Assembly (NCBI GenBank): GCA_964578605.1
Contig: CAZODO010000015.1
Span: forward strand, 13,220-77,219
DNA from: JAXMHN01 sp964578605
GTDB lineage: Bacteria; Verrucomicrobiota; Verrucomicrobiia; Limisphaerales; SIBE01
Direction of reading: 5' to 3'
Length of the DNA: 64,000 nt
Positions 9,313 to 17,662 of this stretch are shown here, piece by piece (position 1 is the first letter of the stretch; every line of letters starts with the position of its first letter). Position numbers and translations under genes: made by a program. Below the pieces are notes generated by a model that worked only from the letters and a program-made list of their open reading frames with translations, did no database searches and was not told the origin of the DNA.

Positions 9313-10530
9313 ATGCAGTCACACCTCCATTTGATGCTGGTCGCCGGAGCGCGGCCGAACTTCATGAAGATCGCCCCTCTCATCGAGGCGATCAGGACAC
9401 GTCACGGCAGTTCTGGCAAGGGCGCCCCTTTGAAGTATTGCCTCGTCCACACCGGGCAGCATTACGACGCCCGAATGTCGCAGGTTTTCTTTGAGGAGAT
9501 GGGCATTCCCGCCCCGGATATCAACCTCGAGGTTGGCTCCGGATCCCACGCGGTGCAGACTGCGCGCATCATGTTGGGCTTTGAGCCCGTCTGCCTCGAG
9601 CGCAAACCGGACTGGGTGGTGGTCGTGGGGGATGTCAATTCCACCATGGCCTGCACCCTGGTCGCGTCCAAGCTCGGCATCAAAGTCGCCCATGTGGAGG
9701 CGGGTCTGAGGAGCTTTGATCGCACCATGCCCGAGGAAATCAACCGGCTTGTCACGGACGCTCTGGCCGATTTGCTCCTCCCTCCATCGGAGGAGGCCTG
9801 CGAAAATCTGCGGCGCGAAGGAGTCCCGCCCGCGAAGATCAAGCTTGTGGGGAATATCATGATCGACGCACTCGTAGCCAACCTGCCCAAGGCGCGGCGC
9901 TCATCGATCCTGGACCGTCTCGGACTGCAGAGCAAGGCGTTTGCCTACGTCACGCTCCATCGGCCGTCGAATGTCGACGCCCCGGGCACGCTCGCGCACA
10001 TCGCGCGCGAGTTGGAGGACCTTTCCCGGCGCCTGCCCGTTGTTTTCCCGGTGCATCCTCGCACGCGAAAGACCCTTAGGGAGCGGGGTCTCTTCACTCA
10101 ACCAGGGCCTGGATTAAAGCTGCTCGAGCCGCTGGGGTATCACGACTCCCTCGCGTTGACCGAGGCGGCAAGGCTCATCGTGACCGACTCAGGCGGGCTT
10201 CAGGAGGAATCGACCTATTTCCGAACGCCGTGCCTGACCTTGCGCCCCAACACCGAGCGCCCTGTCACGGTGACGATCGGCAGCAACCGCTTAACGACCC
10301 CCGAGCAATTGGCGGCCGACGTCCAGCAGATCCTCGCCCGCAAGGAACCCGTGGGCCGGATTCCTGACTTGTGGGACGGCGACACGGCTGGGCGGATTCT
10401 GCAGGCGATCTGCGAAGCCACCGAGAAGCAGGCCGCGCCTGGGGGAAACGGCTGCTCGAAGAACGATGGCCATCCCGTGGCCAACGAATCCCAGGCGGTC
10501 GCAGGTGGCAACCGGCCGGTGCAAGTCTGA
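9313..10530 (+). CDS. wecB: UDP-N-acetylglucosamine 2-epimerase (non-hydrolysing) or WbpI-type relative
   Basis: Epimerises C2 of a UDP-HexNAc in the cytoplasm. All family signatures are present: VAGARPNFMKIAPLIEA at the N-terminus, VVGDVNSTMA, HVEAGLRSFDRTMPEEINR, VTLHRPSNVD and TDSGGLQEE. Length 405 aa is typical. Because the WbpB/D/E-like trio lies upstream, this enzyme could be the WbpI-type epimerase acting on UDP-2,3-diacetamido-glucuronate instead of WecB proper; sequence inspection alone cannot separate the two. Confidence 0.9.
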   Translation: MQSHLHLMLVAGARPNFMKIAPLIEAIRTRHGSSGKGAPLKYCLVHTGQHYDARMSQVFFEEMGIPAPDINLEVGSGSHAVQTARIMLGFEPVCLERKPDWVVVVGDVNSTMACTLVASKLGIKVAHVEAGLRSFDRTMPEEINRLVTDALADLLLPPSEEACENLRREGVPPAKIKLVGNIMIDALVANLPKARRSSILDRLGLQSKAFAYVTLHRPSNVDAPGTLAHIARELEDLSRRLPVVFPVHPRTRKTLRERGLFTQPGPGLKLLEPLGYHDSLALTEAARLIVTDSGGLQEESTYFRTPCLTLRPNTERPVTVTIGSNRLTTPEQLAADVQQILARKEPVGRIPDLWDGDTAGRILQAICEATEKQAAPGGNGCSKNDGHPVANESQAVAGGNRPVQV

Positions 10531-10536
10531 ACTCGA

Positions 10537-11637
10537 ATGCTAAGGCTGATCTTCACACTGGATTACGAGATTCACGGGAACGGCGAAGGCTGCCCGTGGG
10601 AGCTCATGGTCGAACCGACCGACCGGCTTTTGGCCCTGTTGGAGGAGTATGGCGCCAAGCTGACAATCATGGCAGACATCGCGGAGATCCTCCGCTTCAA
10701 AGAGTGGTTCGAACAGACGGGCCGCGATGAGTTCCATTACCGGGCCATTTTGGATCAACTGCAGCGCGCGGTCCGGGATGGGCACGATGTTCAGCTGCAC
10801 ATCCATTCGTCCTACTTTAACGCCGAACGCCGAGACGGCCGGTGGGTTCAAGACTGGTCTGAGTATGACTTTGCGAGCCTGCCCCGGGATCGGATGGATG
10901 AGATGGTCAGTCGTGCCAAGGCTTTTCTTGAATCGGTCCTCCAGCCGGTGAATTCGTCGTACCGGTGTTCGGTCTTCCGGGCGGCCAACTGGGCGGTCAG
11001 CCCCTCGCAACACGTGGTCCCGGTCCTGGTCAAGAATGGGATCCAGATTGACACCTCCGTCTTTAAATTCGGCAGCCGCCGTGGCAGGGTGAATTTCGAT
11101 TACCATTCCGCGCCGCATGCGCTGTTGCCTTGGCGGGCCGACCCCGAAGAGATCTGCCGTGCAAACAACGAGAGCGCGCTTTGGGAATTCCCGATTTACA
11201 CAGAGAACCGCTGGGTCGGAGCGTTCCTGAATCTAAACCGCTTTTACCGCGCGGTCCTCACCAAATTTCACAGCGTGGACGCCGGCGGAGAACCGCCAGG
11301 GGAAAGCCCGGCGAACGGGTCCACCGACTGGCCCGGCGCGTGGCTGTTGCGCAAGCATGCCTGGAAGGCGGACTTCAACCAGTGTTCCGGGCGCCAATTG
11401 ATCCGGAGCTTGCGGCGGGCGGAAGCCCAAGTGGAGCCGGGCGTTCGTGCGCCGTTCGTCCTGATTGGCCACTCGAAGTTGTTCACCCGCTGGAATGCTT
11501 CCAGCCTCCGGCCCCTTCTTTCGTTCGTTCGAGCCCACCCGGCGCGATTCGGTTTTGGCACCTTCGGTTGCTTCATGGACGGGGCTCTTTCCGAAGCCGA
11601 CCCGTGTCTCGCGGCTGCCAGCCGAACGGTCAAATAG
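10537..11637 (+). CDS. Polysaccharide deacetylase-like protein
   Basis: A 366-aa protein beginning MLRLIFTLDYEIHGNGEG, where the early Asp corresponds to the NodB motif-1 metal/catalytic position, followed by DVQLHIHSSYFNAERRDGRW giving an H-x-H pair. The last part has APFVLIGHSKLF, typical of this family. There is no signal peptide, so it acts in the cytoplasm or on lipid-linked intermediates unless exported otherwise. It lies 6 bases after wecB and just before a GT2. It is the second deacetylase-like gene of this block. Confidence 0.75.
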   Translation: MLRLIFTLDYEIHGNGEGCPWELMVEPTDRLLALLEEYGAKLTIMADIAEILRFKEWFEQTGRDEFHYRAILDQLQRAVRDGHDVQLHIHSSYFNAERRDGRWVQDWSEYDFASLPRDRMDEMVSRAKAFLESVLQPVNSSYRCSVFRAANWAVSPSQHVVPVLVKNGIQIDTSVFKFGSRRGRVNFDYHSAPHALLPWRADPEEICRANNESALWEFPIYTENRWVGAFLNLNRFYRAVLTKFHSVDAGGEPPGESPANGSTDWPGAWLLRKHAWKADFNQCSGRQLIRSLRRAEAQVEPGVRAPFVLIGHSKLFTRWNASSLRPLLSFVRAHPARFGFGTFGCFMDGALSEADPCLAAASRTVK

Positions 11638-11644
11638 TGTTCCG

Positions 11645-12526
11645 ATGCAGCGTTCTGGTTACGCCATCATCACTCCGGTCCGCAACGAGGCGGAGCACCT
11701 TCCAGCGACCATTGCGTCCTTGGTTGCGCAGACGCTCCGGCCGTGGAAGTGGGTCCTTGTGGATGACGGGTCTAAGGATGGCACGCACGAGATCATCGAG
11801 CAGGCGTCAAGGGCGCACGACTGGATCGTGGCTTGCCGCCGTGCAGACCGGGGATATCGGAAGGCCGGCGGCGGGGTCATTGACGCCTTCTACGACGGTT
11901 ATCAACGGATCGCCGAGGGCCCATGGGAGTTCCTGGTGAAATTGGATGGCGACCTCTCTTTCGAGCCGGACTACTTCGCCCGCTGCCTGCAGCATTTCAG
12001 CGCCGACCCGCGGCTTGGCATCGCCGGCGGTTCGGTCTGCCAGATGTCCGGCAACGCCCTCTTCCTGGAGTCCGCGGTGGACCCGCTCTTTCATGTGCGC
12101 GGAGCGACCAAGATTTATCGCCGGACGTGCTGGGATCAGATCGGCGGACTGCTCCGGGCTCCCGGATGGGACACGGTGGACGAGTTTAAGGCCAACATGC
12201 TCGGCTGGCGCACGCGCACCTTTCCCGAGTTGAGAATCATTCACCATCGCCAGGCGGGTGAGGCCTATGGCCAGTGGCATAATTGGACCAAGAACGGCCT
12301 GGCCAACTACGTTGCCGGCTACCATCCCCTCTTCATGCTGGTGAAATGCGTGAAACGCGCGTTTCACAAGCCCCTGTTCATCGTGGCCGCCGGCTTGTGG
12401 GTTGGGTTCTGCCTGGGCTATCTGAAACGGGTTCCCCAAGTGCCCGACCGCGACGTGGTTCGTTACGTCAGGCGGCAGCAGATCCGCCGCATGCTCCTTC
12501 GTCCCAGCGTTTACAGTTCGCAGTGA
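11645..12526 (+). CDS. Glycosyltransferase family 2
   Basis: A 293-aa GT-A glycosyltransferase. YAIITPVRNEAEHLPATIAS opens the fold, VLVDDGSKDGT binds the nucleotide, and VKLDGDLSFEPDYF carries the D-x-D metal site. A C-terminal hydrophobic stretch (LFIVAAGLWVGFCLGYL) followed by a basic tail suggests membrane association. The start is ATG 11645; a longer ORF upstream merely overlaps the deacetylase gene. The stop overlaps the GTG start of the next gene. Confidence 0.88.
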   Translation: MQRSGYAIITPVRNEAEHLPATIASLVAQTLRPWKWVLVDDGSKDGTHEIIEQASRAHDWIVACRRADRGYRKAGGGVIDAFYDGYQRIAEGPWEFLVKLDGDLSFEPDYFARCLQHFSADPRLGIAGGSVCQMSGNALFLESAVDPLFHVRGATKIYRRTCWDQIGGLLRAPGWDTVDEFKANMLGWRTRTFPELRIIHHRQAGEAYGQWHNWTKNGLANYVAGYHPLFMLVKCVKRAFHKPLFIVAAGLWVGFCLGYLKRVPQVPDRDVVRYVRRQQIRRMLLRPSVYSSQ

Positions 12527-14484
12527 CTGGATTCCTCTATCTCAGAACGCCCGCTGGGTTCGACCTGCCTGCGCCGGCGCAGTTCGCTCCCCGAGGGGCC
12601 ACCCTGACCTGGGCTCTGCAACGCCCGGAGGCCCACGAAGCGCTCTGGACCTGGGGGGGCACCGCCGGTGACATTCACGTTGCCAGCGGCGATGGCCGGT
12701 TCGTTTCGCTCTCGGGCTACCTCACCGGCATCCACCAGGGGCCTTCCTTCCGGACCCAGGCCGAGGTCGCGGACTTTCTCCTCAATGCCTTCGAGCGCGA
12801 CCCGGATCCGCAAGTGATCAGCGCCCTCGCCGAACGCGCGCACGGCTCTTTCAGCGTGCTTTTCAGATCCAAGCGGCTCGGGGGGTTGTTCTGCCTTACC
12901 GACAGGGTGGCGTCCCGTCCGACGTGGCTCTACCAGCGGAACGCGATCACCGCCATTTCAACCCATCCAAGCTCCCTTGCGGCGGCTTTGGACCTGCGGG
13001 ATTTCGACACCGGAGCCATGGCCTCCCTGCTTCTTTACGGCGGACCCATGGACCCTCGCAAGTCGCTCTTCAAGGGGATCTCGGGCCTGGCGGCGGGTTC
13101 CCTGGTGGAACTCCAAGACGACCGCCCTGCTCAGGAGCGGCGATGGTACACGTTCCGCCACACCCCCGACGCGCATCTTTCCCGAACCGAATGGGTCCGG
13201 TTAGCGGCCGATCGCCTGGTGGCTGCCGCCGAAAGCATCTTGAAGCTCAAGGAAAGCCCCGTCCTCTTCTTCAGCGGCGGAACCGATTCGCGTCTTGCGG
13301 CTGCGGCCATGAAGGCTGCGGGCGGCAGCCCCCTGCTCGTGACGCTCGGCGACAGCGTCAATACGGAAGCCAAGGTCGCTGCGCGAGCGGCAAAGGCCAT
13401 GGGTTTGCCTCATGAAATCCTCCTGCGCGACCGCTACCACTACCTGCGCGGCCTGCCCCGCGCGGTCTTCGAGAGCGCGGGGAATTACGTGTGGACCCAT
13501 GGCCATTTCTCTCAGGCGGCAGAACAGATCGGGTCGCGGCAAGCGGGGGCGGCATTCATGCTTGGCGATTTCTGTGAAGCGTTCAGCAAGCTTTGCTGTT
13601 CCGTCCCTGCGGTTGCAGGCAGTCCTCTGACCCAAGAACGCTTTGTCGCCGAGTTTGACTCCTTGCCGCTCCCTTTGTATCAGCCGATTGACCGTGCCGC
13701 GACGCTTTCGCTGCTGGCGCGTGACGTCCGCGAAGAGGCAGTGGCGAACTTGCGAGCCAGTCTCGCCGCGCGTTACGGCGAGCTCCGGCCTGGAACAGCC
13801 GATCCGGCCGTGTTCGCGGACCAATTTCTTCGCTGGGAGCAAACGGGCACCATCGCAACCTTTTTCATGTTTCTGAATCTGCGCAGTGCCGGAGCGGATA
13901 GGAACCTGATGTTTGACCGGGACGTCCAAGGGTTGCTGGAGGTGCTCCCGGGCACGATGCGCGACGGCGCCAACCTGGGTGCCCGGCTGATCGCAAAGCT
14001 CTGGCCCAAAGCGGCATGGGTTCCCAACTCGAACTCCCTGCTGCCGATGTGTTTTCCACCCGTGGCCCATCAGTTCACGAAGAAGTGCAAGCCGCTCCTG
14101 GGTGTCGTGCGCCGCTGGTGGATGCGCAATCCGTACACAACGACGGGATCCTGGCCCCAGCACCACGTTCTTTACCTTCATGACCCGGAATGGCGCCGCT
14201 TTATCGAGGGGGTCATCGGCGAGGCGGAGTCACTCGATTCGAGCGTTTTCGACCCCGGCGCGATCCGCCAGGCCTGGCAGGAGTTGGTGCAGGGCAAGCA
14301 GGAGCGCGCGTTGGACATTCAGAAAGTCATTTTGTTCTCGCACACGGTTCGGATGTTGAAGACGGGGGTTGCGCGCTACCTTGCGGAAGGCGAAGAACAG
14401 CATCCGGGAGCCGAGATCCTGAAATCGGGCTCCCTGCGAGCTGGGGGCGGTGGAAAGGGCCTCGCGGTTGCGAGTCAGGCATAG
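12523..14484 (+). CDS. Asparagine-synthase-like protein lacking the N-terminal Cys
   Basis: A 653-aa member of the asparagine synthetase B superfamily. The synthetase PP-loop SGGTDSRLAAAAMKAAGG is clear near residue 250, and an amidotransferase-like Ntn domain precedes it (SGYLTGI, ERAHGSFSVLF). The N-terminus is (V)TGFLYLR, so the catalytic Cys2 of true glutaminase domains is absent. The start is GTG 12523, overlapping the upstream TGA in a GTGA arrangement. Homologous 'amidotransferase' proteins occur in exosortase EPS clusters, so amidation of a uronic acid is a reasonable inference, with ammonia rather than glutamine as donor if the Cys loss is real. Confidence 0.82.
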   Translation: MTGFLYLRTPAGFDLPAPAQFAPRGATLTWALQRPEAHEALWTWGGTAGDIHVASGDGRFVSLSGYLTGIHQGPSFRTQAEVADFLLNAFERDPDPQVISALAERAHGSFSVLFRSKRLGGLFCLTDRVASRPTWLYQRNAITAISTHPSSLAAALDLRDFDTGAMASLLLYGGPMDPRKSLFKGISGLAAGSLVELQDDRPAQERRWYTFRHTPDAHLSRTEWVRLAADRLVAAAESILKLKESPVLFFSGGTDSRLAAAAMKAAGGSPLLVTLGDSVNTEAKVAARAAKAMGLPHEILLRDRYHYLRGLPRAVFESAGNYVWTHGHFSQAAEQIGSRQAGAAFMLGDFCEAFSKLCCSVPAVAGSPLTQERFVAEFDSLPLPLYQPIDRAATLSLLARDVREEAVANLRASLAARYGELRPGTADPAVFADQFLRWEQTGTIATFFMFLNLRSAGADRNLMFDRDVQGLLEVLPGTMRDGANLGARLIAKLWPKAAWVPNSNSLLPMCFPPVAHQFTKKCKPLLGVVRRWWMRNPYTTTGSWPQHHVLYLHDPEWRRFIEGVIGEAESLDSSVFDPGAIRQAWQELVQGKQERALDIQKVILFSHTVRMLKTGVARYLAEGEEQHPGAEILKSGSLRAGGGGKGLAVASQA

Positions 14485-14553
14485 GCATCGAAGCGCGGGA
14501 AGGGCGGAAGAGAAGCGGAAAAAGTGGCGCAGTCCATGTGCTAATGACACATA

Positions 14554-14612
14554 TGAAACTCAATAGAAACTCAATTCCGATTGAGTGACGATTGTGGGTT
14601 GATTGTGTTTAG
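14554..14612. repeat. 11-bp inverted-arm intergenic element A
   Basis: Two left units (TGAAACTCAAT at 14554-14564, AGAAACTCAAT at 14565-14575), a 4-bp centre TCCG (14576-14579), then right units ATTGAGTGACG, ATTGTGGGTTG and ATTGTGTTTAG (14580-14612). The right units are the reverse-complement type of the left units. Degenerate further units may extend to about 14645. It lies between the asparagine-synthase-like gene and the DUF362 gene. Confidence 0.75.
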
Positions 14613-14674
14613 TTTGGAAGGAGTTCAGGTTTGATTTGATATAAGTTACTGGTGGAAAACGGTTAATCGACTTA

Positions 14675-16252
14675 TTGCCTCTTGTGTCAATCATGGATGG
14701 TTCCGTCGCTCGTAGCGCCTTTCCAAAGCCTTTCTTGGCATCGCCAGTGCACCAGGCACCTGCCCTGCCACAGGCTCGGATCTCCATTAGCGTCGATCCT
14801 TCCGTCCAATACCCGTCCGCGGAGCATTATTTCTCGCCGGGGGAGCGTTATCCTGAGTATGTCTTGGGTCATTATTCCCCGGAGCCCAACCCGGTCTACC
14901 GGATCGTGCGGACTTGCCTGGCAAATGCCGGGCTTGATGCCAGCCAATATGGAAAACCTGCGTGGAATCCGCTGCGACAGTATCTTAAGGCGGGGAGCAA
15001 CGTCTTTCTTCTCTGCAATTTCGTAAAACACGATGATTTGGGTCACGGTCCTTCGAAGTTCTCCGCCAAGTGCACCCATGGATCCGTCGTCCGGGCCCTG
15101 TTGGATTACGTCCTGATCGCCTTGAACGGTTCGGGGACGGTCGGTTTCGGAAACGCTCCCATCCAATCGTGCGATTGGGATCGGGTGATGCGGGAAACCG
15201 GAGCCGCGCGGCTTGAGGAATTCTACGCGAACGTCTGTTCGCAACCGCAGCCGGTCCGGGCCACGGATCTCCGCAGTCACGTGGTGCGAGACGGCCTCCT
15301 GGGGGGACTCCAGGTGCAAAGGCATGCTGAGGATGACGCTTGCAGGGAGGTGGACTTGGGAAAAGAGAGCCTCCTGGAAGAGCTATACGCGGAAGGCCGG
15401 GATCCGAGATTTCGGGTGCTGGACTACGATCCGCGCAGAACGGAGCGCCGACACGGACCCGGCCGGCATGTCTATGTGATTCATCGCAAGGTGTTGGAGA
15501 GCGATGTCGTGATCAGCGTGCCCAAGCTCAAGACTCACGAGAAGGTCGGCATCACTGGCGGGATCAAGGGCTGCGTGGGCGCGGTGGCGCACAAGGATTG
15601 CCTGGCGCATCACCGGTTGGGCCGGCCTGGTCAGGGCGGCGACGAATACCCCGACGGCCTTGCGATGCTGGCGCCGCTCTCGGCCTTGCACGATTACGTG
15701 AATTGCCAGCCCCCCGGCTGGAGAAAGAGCCTGGCGCATTCTGCCGATGTGTTGGCCCGGAAGGTCCTCCGGCGTTTTACGCGCGCCGTGGGCGGTTCCT
15801 GGCCCGGTAATGACACCTGCTGGCGGATGGCGTTGGACCTGGCTCGCATCCTTGTCTTTGCGGACAAGGAGGGACGGCTGCAATCCGAGCCGCAGCGAAC
15901 GCATCTTGTTTTCACGGATGGCATTGTGGCGGGGGAAGGGAACGGCCCGCTCAACCCGGACCCGGTGGACCTGGGCTATGTGGCGTTCGCGAACAACGTG
16001 GCTGCCGGCGATTACGTGAACGCGCTGGCGATGGGATTCGATCCTGTGCGAATCCCGCTGATCCGGGCGGCGTTGGAGTCGGATCCGCGTGCGTTGGCGG
16101 AGGGCGCTCCGACGGCTTGGGACCTCAAGTTGAACGGGCGTGCGGCAAGCTTGCGGGAGATCGAGCGGGTCTTCACGCACCGTTTTGCGCCACCTCGCGC
16201 CTGGCGCGGCGCACTGGAACGGAACCTGGCAGACCGCGCCTTGCCGGCATGA
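14675..16252 (+). CDS. DUF362 domain protein
   Basis: A protein of about 525 aa with the DUF362 hallmarks SDVVISVPKLKTHEKVGITGG (around residues 275-295) and GGIKGCVGAVAHKD, followed by FTDGIVAGEGNGPLNPDPVD. No CxxCxxC ferredoxin motifs are seen. TTG 14675 gives the longest form; ATG 14693 is a plausible alternative, and neither has a strong ribosome site. The last bases overlap the next gene (ATGA). DUF362 proteins recur beside polysaccharide genes, but their chemistry is unknown to me and I assign none. Confidence 0.8.
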   Translation: MPLVSIMDGSVARSAFPKPFLASPVHQAPALPQARISISVDPSVQYPSAEHYFSPGERYPEYVLGHYSPEPNPVYRIVRTCLANAGLDASQYGKPAWNPLRQYLKAGSNVFLLCNFVKHDDLGHGPSKFSAKCTHGSVVRALLDYVLIALNGSGTVGFGNAPIQSCDWDRVMRETGAARLEEFYANVCSQPQPVRATDLRSHVVRDGLLGGLQVQRHAEDDACREVDLGKESLLEELYAEGRDPRFRVLDYDPRRTERRHGPGRHVYVIHRKVLESDVVISVPKLKTHEKVGITGGIKGCVGAVAHKDCLAHHRLGRPGQGGDEYPDGLAMLAPLSALHDYVNCQPPGWRKSLAHSADVLARKVLRRFTRAVGGSWPGNDTCWRMALDLARILVFADKEGRLQSEPQRTHLVFTDGIVAGEGNGPLNPDPVDLGYVAFANNVAAGDYVNALAMGFDPVRIPLIRAALESDPRALAEGAPTAWDLKLNGRAASLREIERVFTHRFAPPRAWRGALERNLADRALPA

Positions 16253-17637
16253 ATCCGGTCACTCCTGTCCTTTTGACGATCCTGCTGGCGGTGGTTGTGT
16301 GGGGCAGTCGGCGGCACGCCCTGATGGGGATGATTTGCGGCGTGCTTTACCTGGCCCAGGGGCAGTCGATCGATTTGTTCGGGATGAACTTGTTCCCGAC
16401 CCGGTTCCTGGAGGTTGCGGCGTTCCTTCGCGTTCTTGCCCGCCGGGAGTTTTCTTTCGCGGAACTGAACCGGGTCGATCGCGCCCTGCTCTGGCTGTAC
16501 GCTTACACCACCGTCATTTACCTCATCAGGTCGAAAGAAGGGCACGCGGCGATGATCGCCACAAGCTGCGACGCGCTTCTCTGCTACTTCGCATTCCGCG
16601 GCCTGGTTCGGAACATGGGCGACCTCCGCTGGTTCCTCTCGACGCTGGTGGTCGTTTTGGTGCCATTCATGATCCTGCTGGCCATCGAACGCAAGACCGG
16701 ACGGATTCCTTTGCGTTTCATGGCGGGCAGCGCAGGCGTGGAGGGGGCCTTTGTTCGCGATGGATCCCCCCGTTGTTTTGGCAGCTTTCGGAACATGGAC
16801 CTGCTCGGCACGTTTGGGGCGACTTTTCTGCCGCTCTATGTCGCGCTGATCATGGCGAAGATCGACCGGCCGCGGGCGATGATCGGGGCCGGGTTCTGCC
16901 TGGCGATCGTGTTTTTCGCCAACGCCGGTGGTCCGGTCAGCGCGACCGGAGTGGCGTTTGTGGGCTGGGCGCTTTGGGCCATTCGACACGACATGCGTCT
17001 CTTTCGTTGGGGATTGGTAATGGCTCTGGGGATGCTGGCCGTGGTCATGAAAGCCCCGATTTGGTATCTCATCGACCGCGTCAGCCAAGTCACGGGGGGC
17101 TCCGGCTGGCACCGTTCCTATCTGATTGACGTGTGCATTCGGCACCTGGACTCCTGGTGGCTTGTCGGAATGCCCATTGCCGATACGGCCGACTGGTTTT
17201 TCTATGTGATCTCCCACACGGGTGGGGCGGACATCACAAACGAATACATCCATTTCGGCATCAGCGCCGGGCTTGGCGCCGTGGCGCTGCTCATCTGGTT
17301 GCTGGTGCGCGCGTTCAGCCAGTTGGGCAAGGCGATGGCGATCGTGCGTTCTGCCGGATCGAAATACCGGCCCAACGAACTGATGTTGTGGGGCTTGGGC
17401 GTCATGCTGACGGTGCACGTGATCAATTGGCTGGGGATCAGCTATTTCGACCAGATTCATGTCGTTTGGATGATGCAGTTGGCCGCCATAGCAACCCTCT
17501 CCAGCCTTGTTTTGCAGGATCGCCAACCGGGGGTGACGGGTTCGACGGAGCGGTCCGGTCCGCCGCCCCCTTCCGGGGCTGTTCCCTCTCCGAACACTGA
17601 CGCCAGGGAAAGGGCCGTTGCGGCGGTGCAACATTGA
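16249..17637 (+). CDS. O-antigen ligase/polymerase-like integral membrane protein
   Basis: A 462-aa polytopic protein with roughly ten hydrophobic segments (for example VTPVLLTILLAVVVWG near the N-terminus and ALGMLAVVMKAPIWYLI further on) and a larger periplasmic-type loop with TGGSGWHRSYLIDVCIRHL before the last helices. That layout fits Wzy/EpsK-type polymerases or O-antigen ligases, which diverge too much for a firm call by eye. ATG 16249 overlaps the DUF362 stop; the longer ORF from 16117 would run inside that gene. It is the only polymerase-like candidate seen in the window. Confidence 0.7.
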   Translation: MNPVTPVLLTILLAVVVWGSRRHALMGMICGVLYLAQGQSIDLFGMNLFPTRFLEVAAFLRVLARREFSFAELNRVDRALLWLYAYTTVIYLIRSKEGHAAMIATSCDALLCYFAFRGLVRNMGDLRWFLSTLVVVLVPFMILLAIERKTGRIPLRFMAGSAGVEGAFVRDGSPRCFGSFRNMDLLGTFGATFLPLYVALIMAKIDRPRAMIGAGFCLAIVFFANAGGPVSATGVAFVGWALWAIRHDMRLFRWGLVMALGMLAVVMKAPIWYLIDRVSQVTGGSGWHRSYLIDVCIRHLDSWWLVGMPIADTADWFFYVISHTGGADITNEYIHFGISAGLGAVALLIWLLVRAFSQLGKAMAIVRSAGSKYRPNELMLWGLGVMLTVHVINWLGISYFDQIHVVWMMQLAAIATLSSLVLQDRQPGVTGSTERSGPPPPSGAVPSPNTDARERAVAAVQH

Positions 17638-17662
17638 GGCGAGCGTAAGGAGTTCTGAACCG

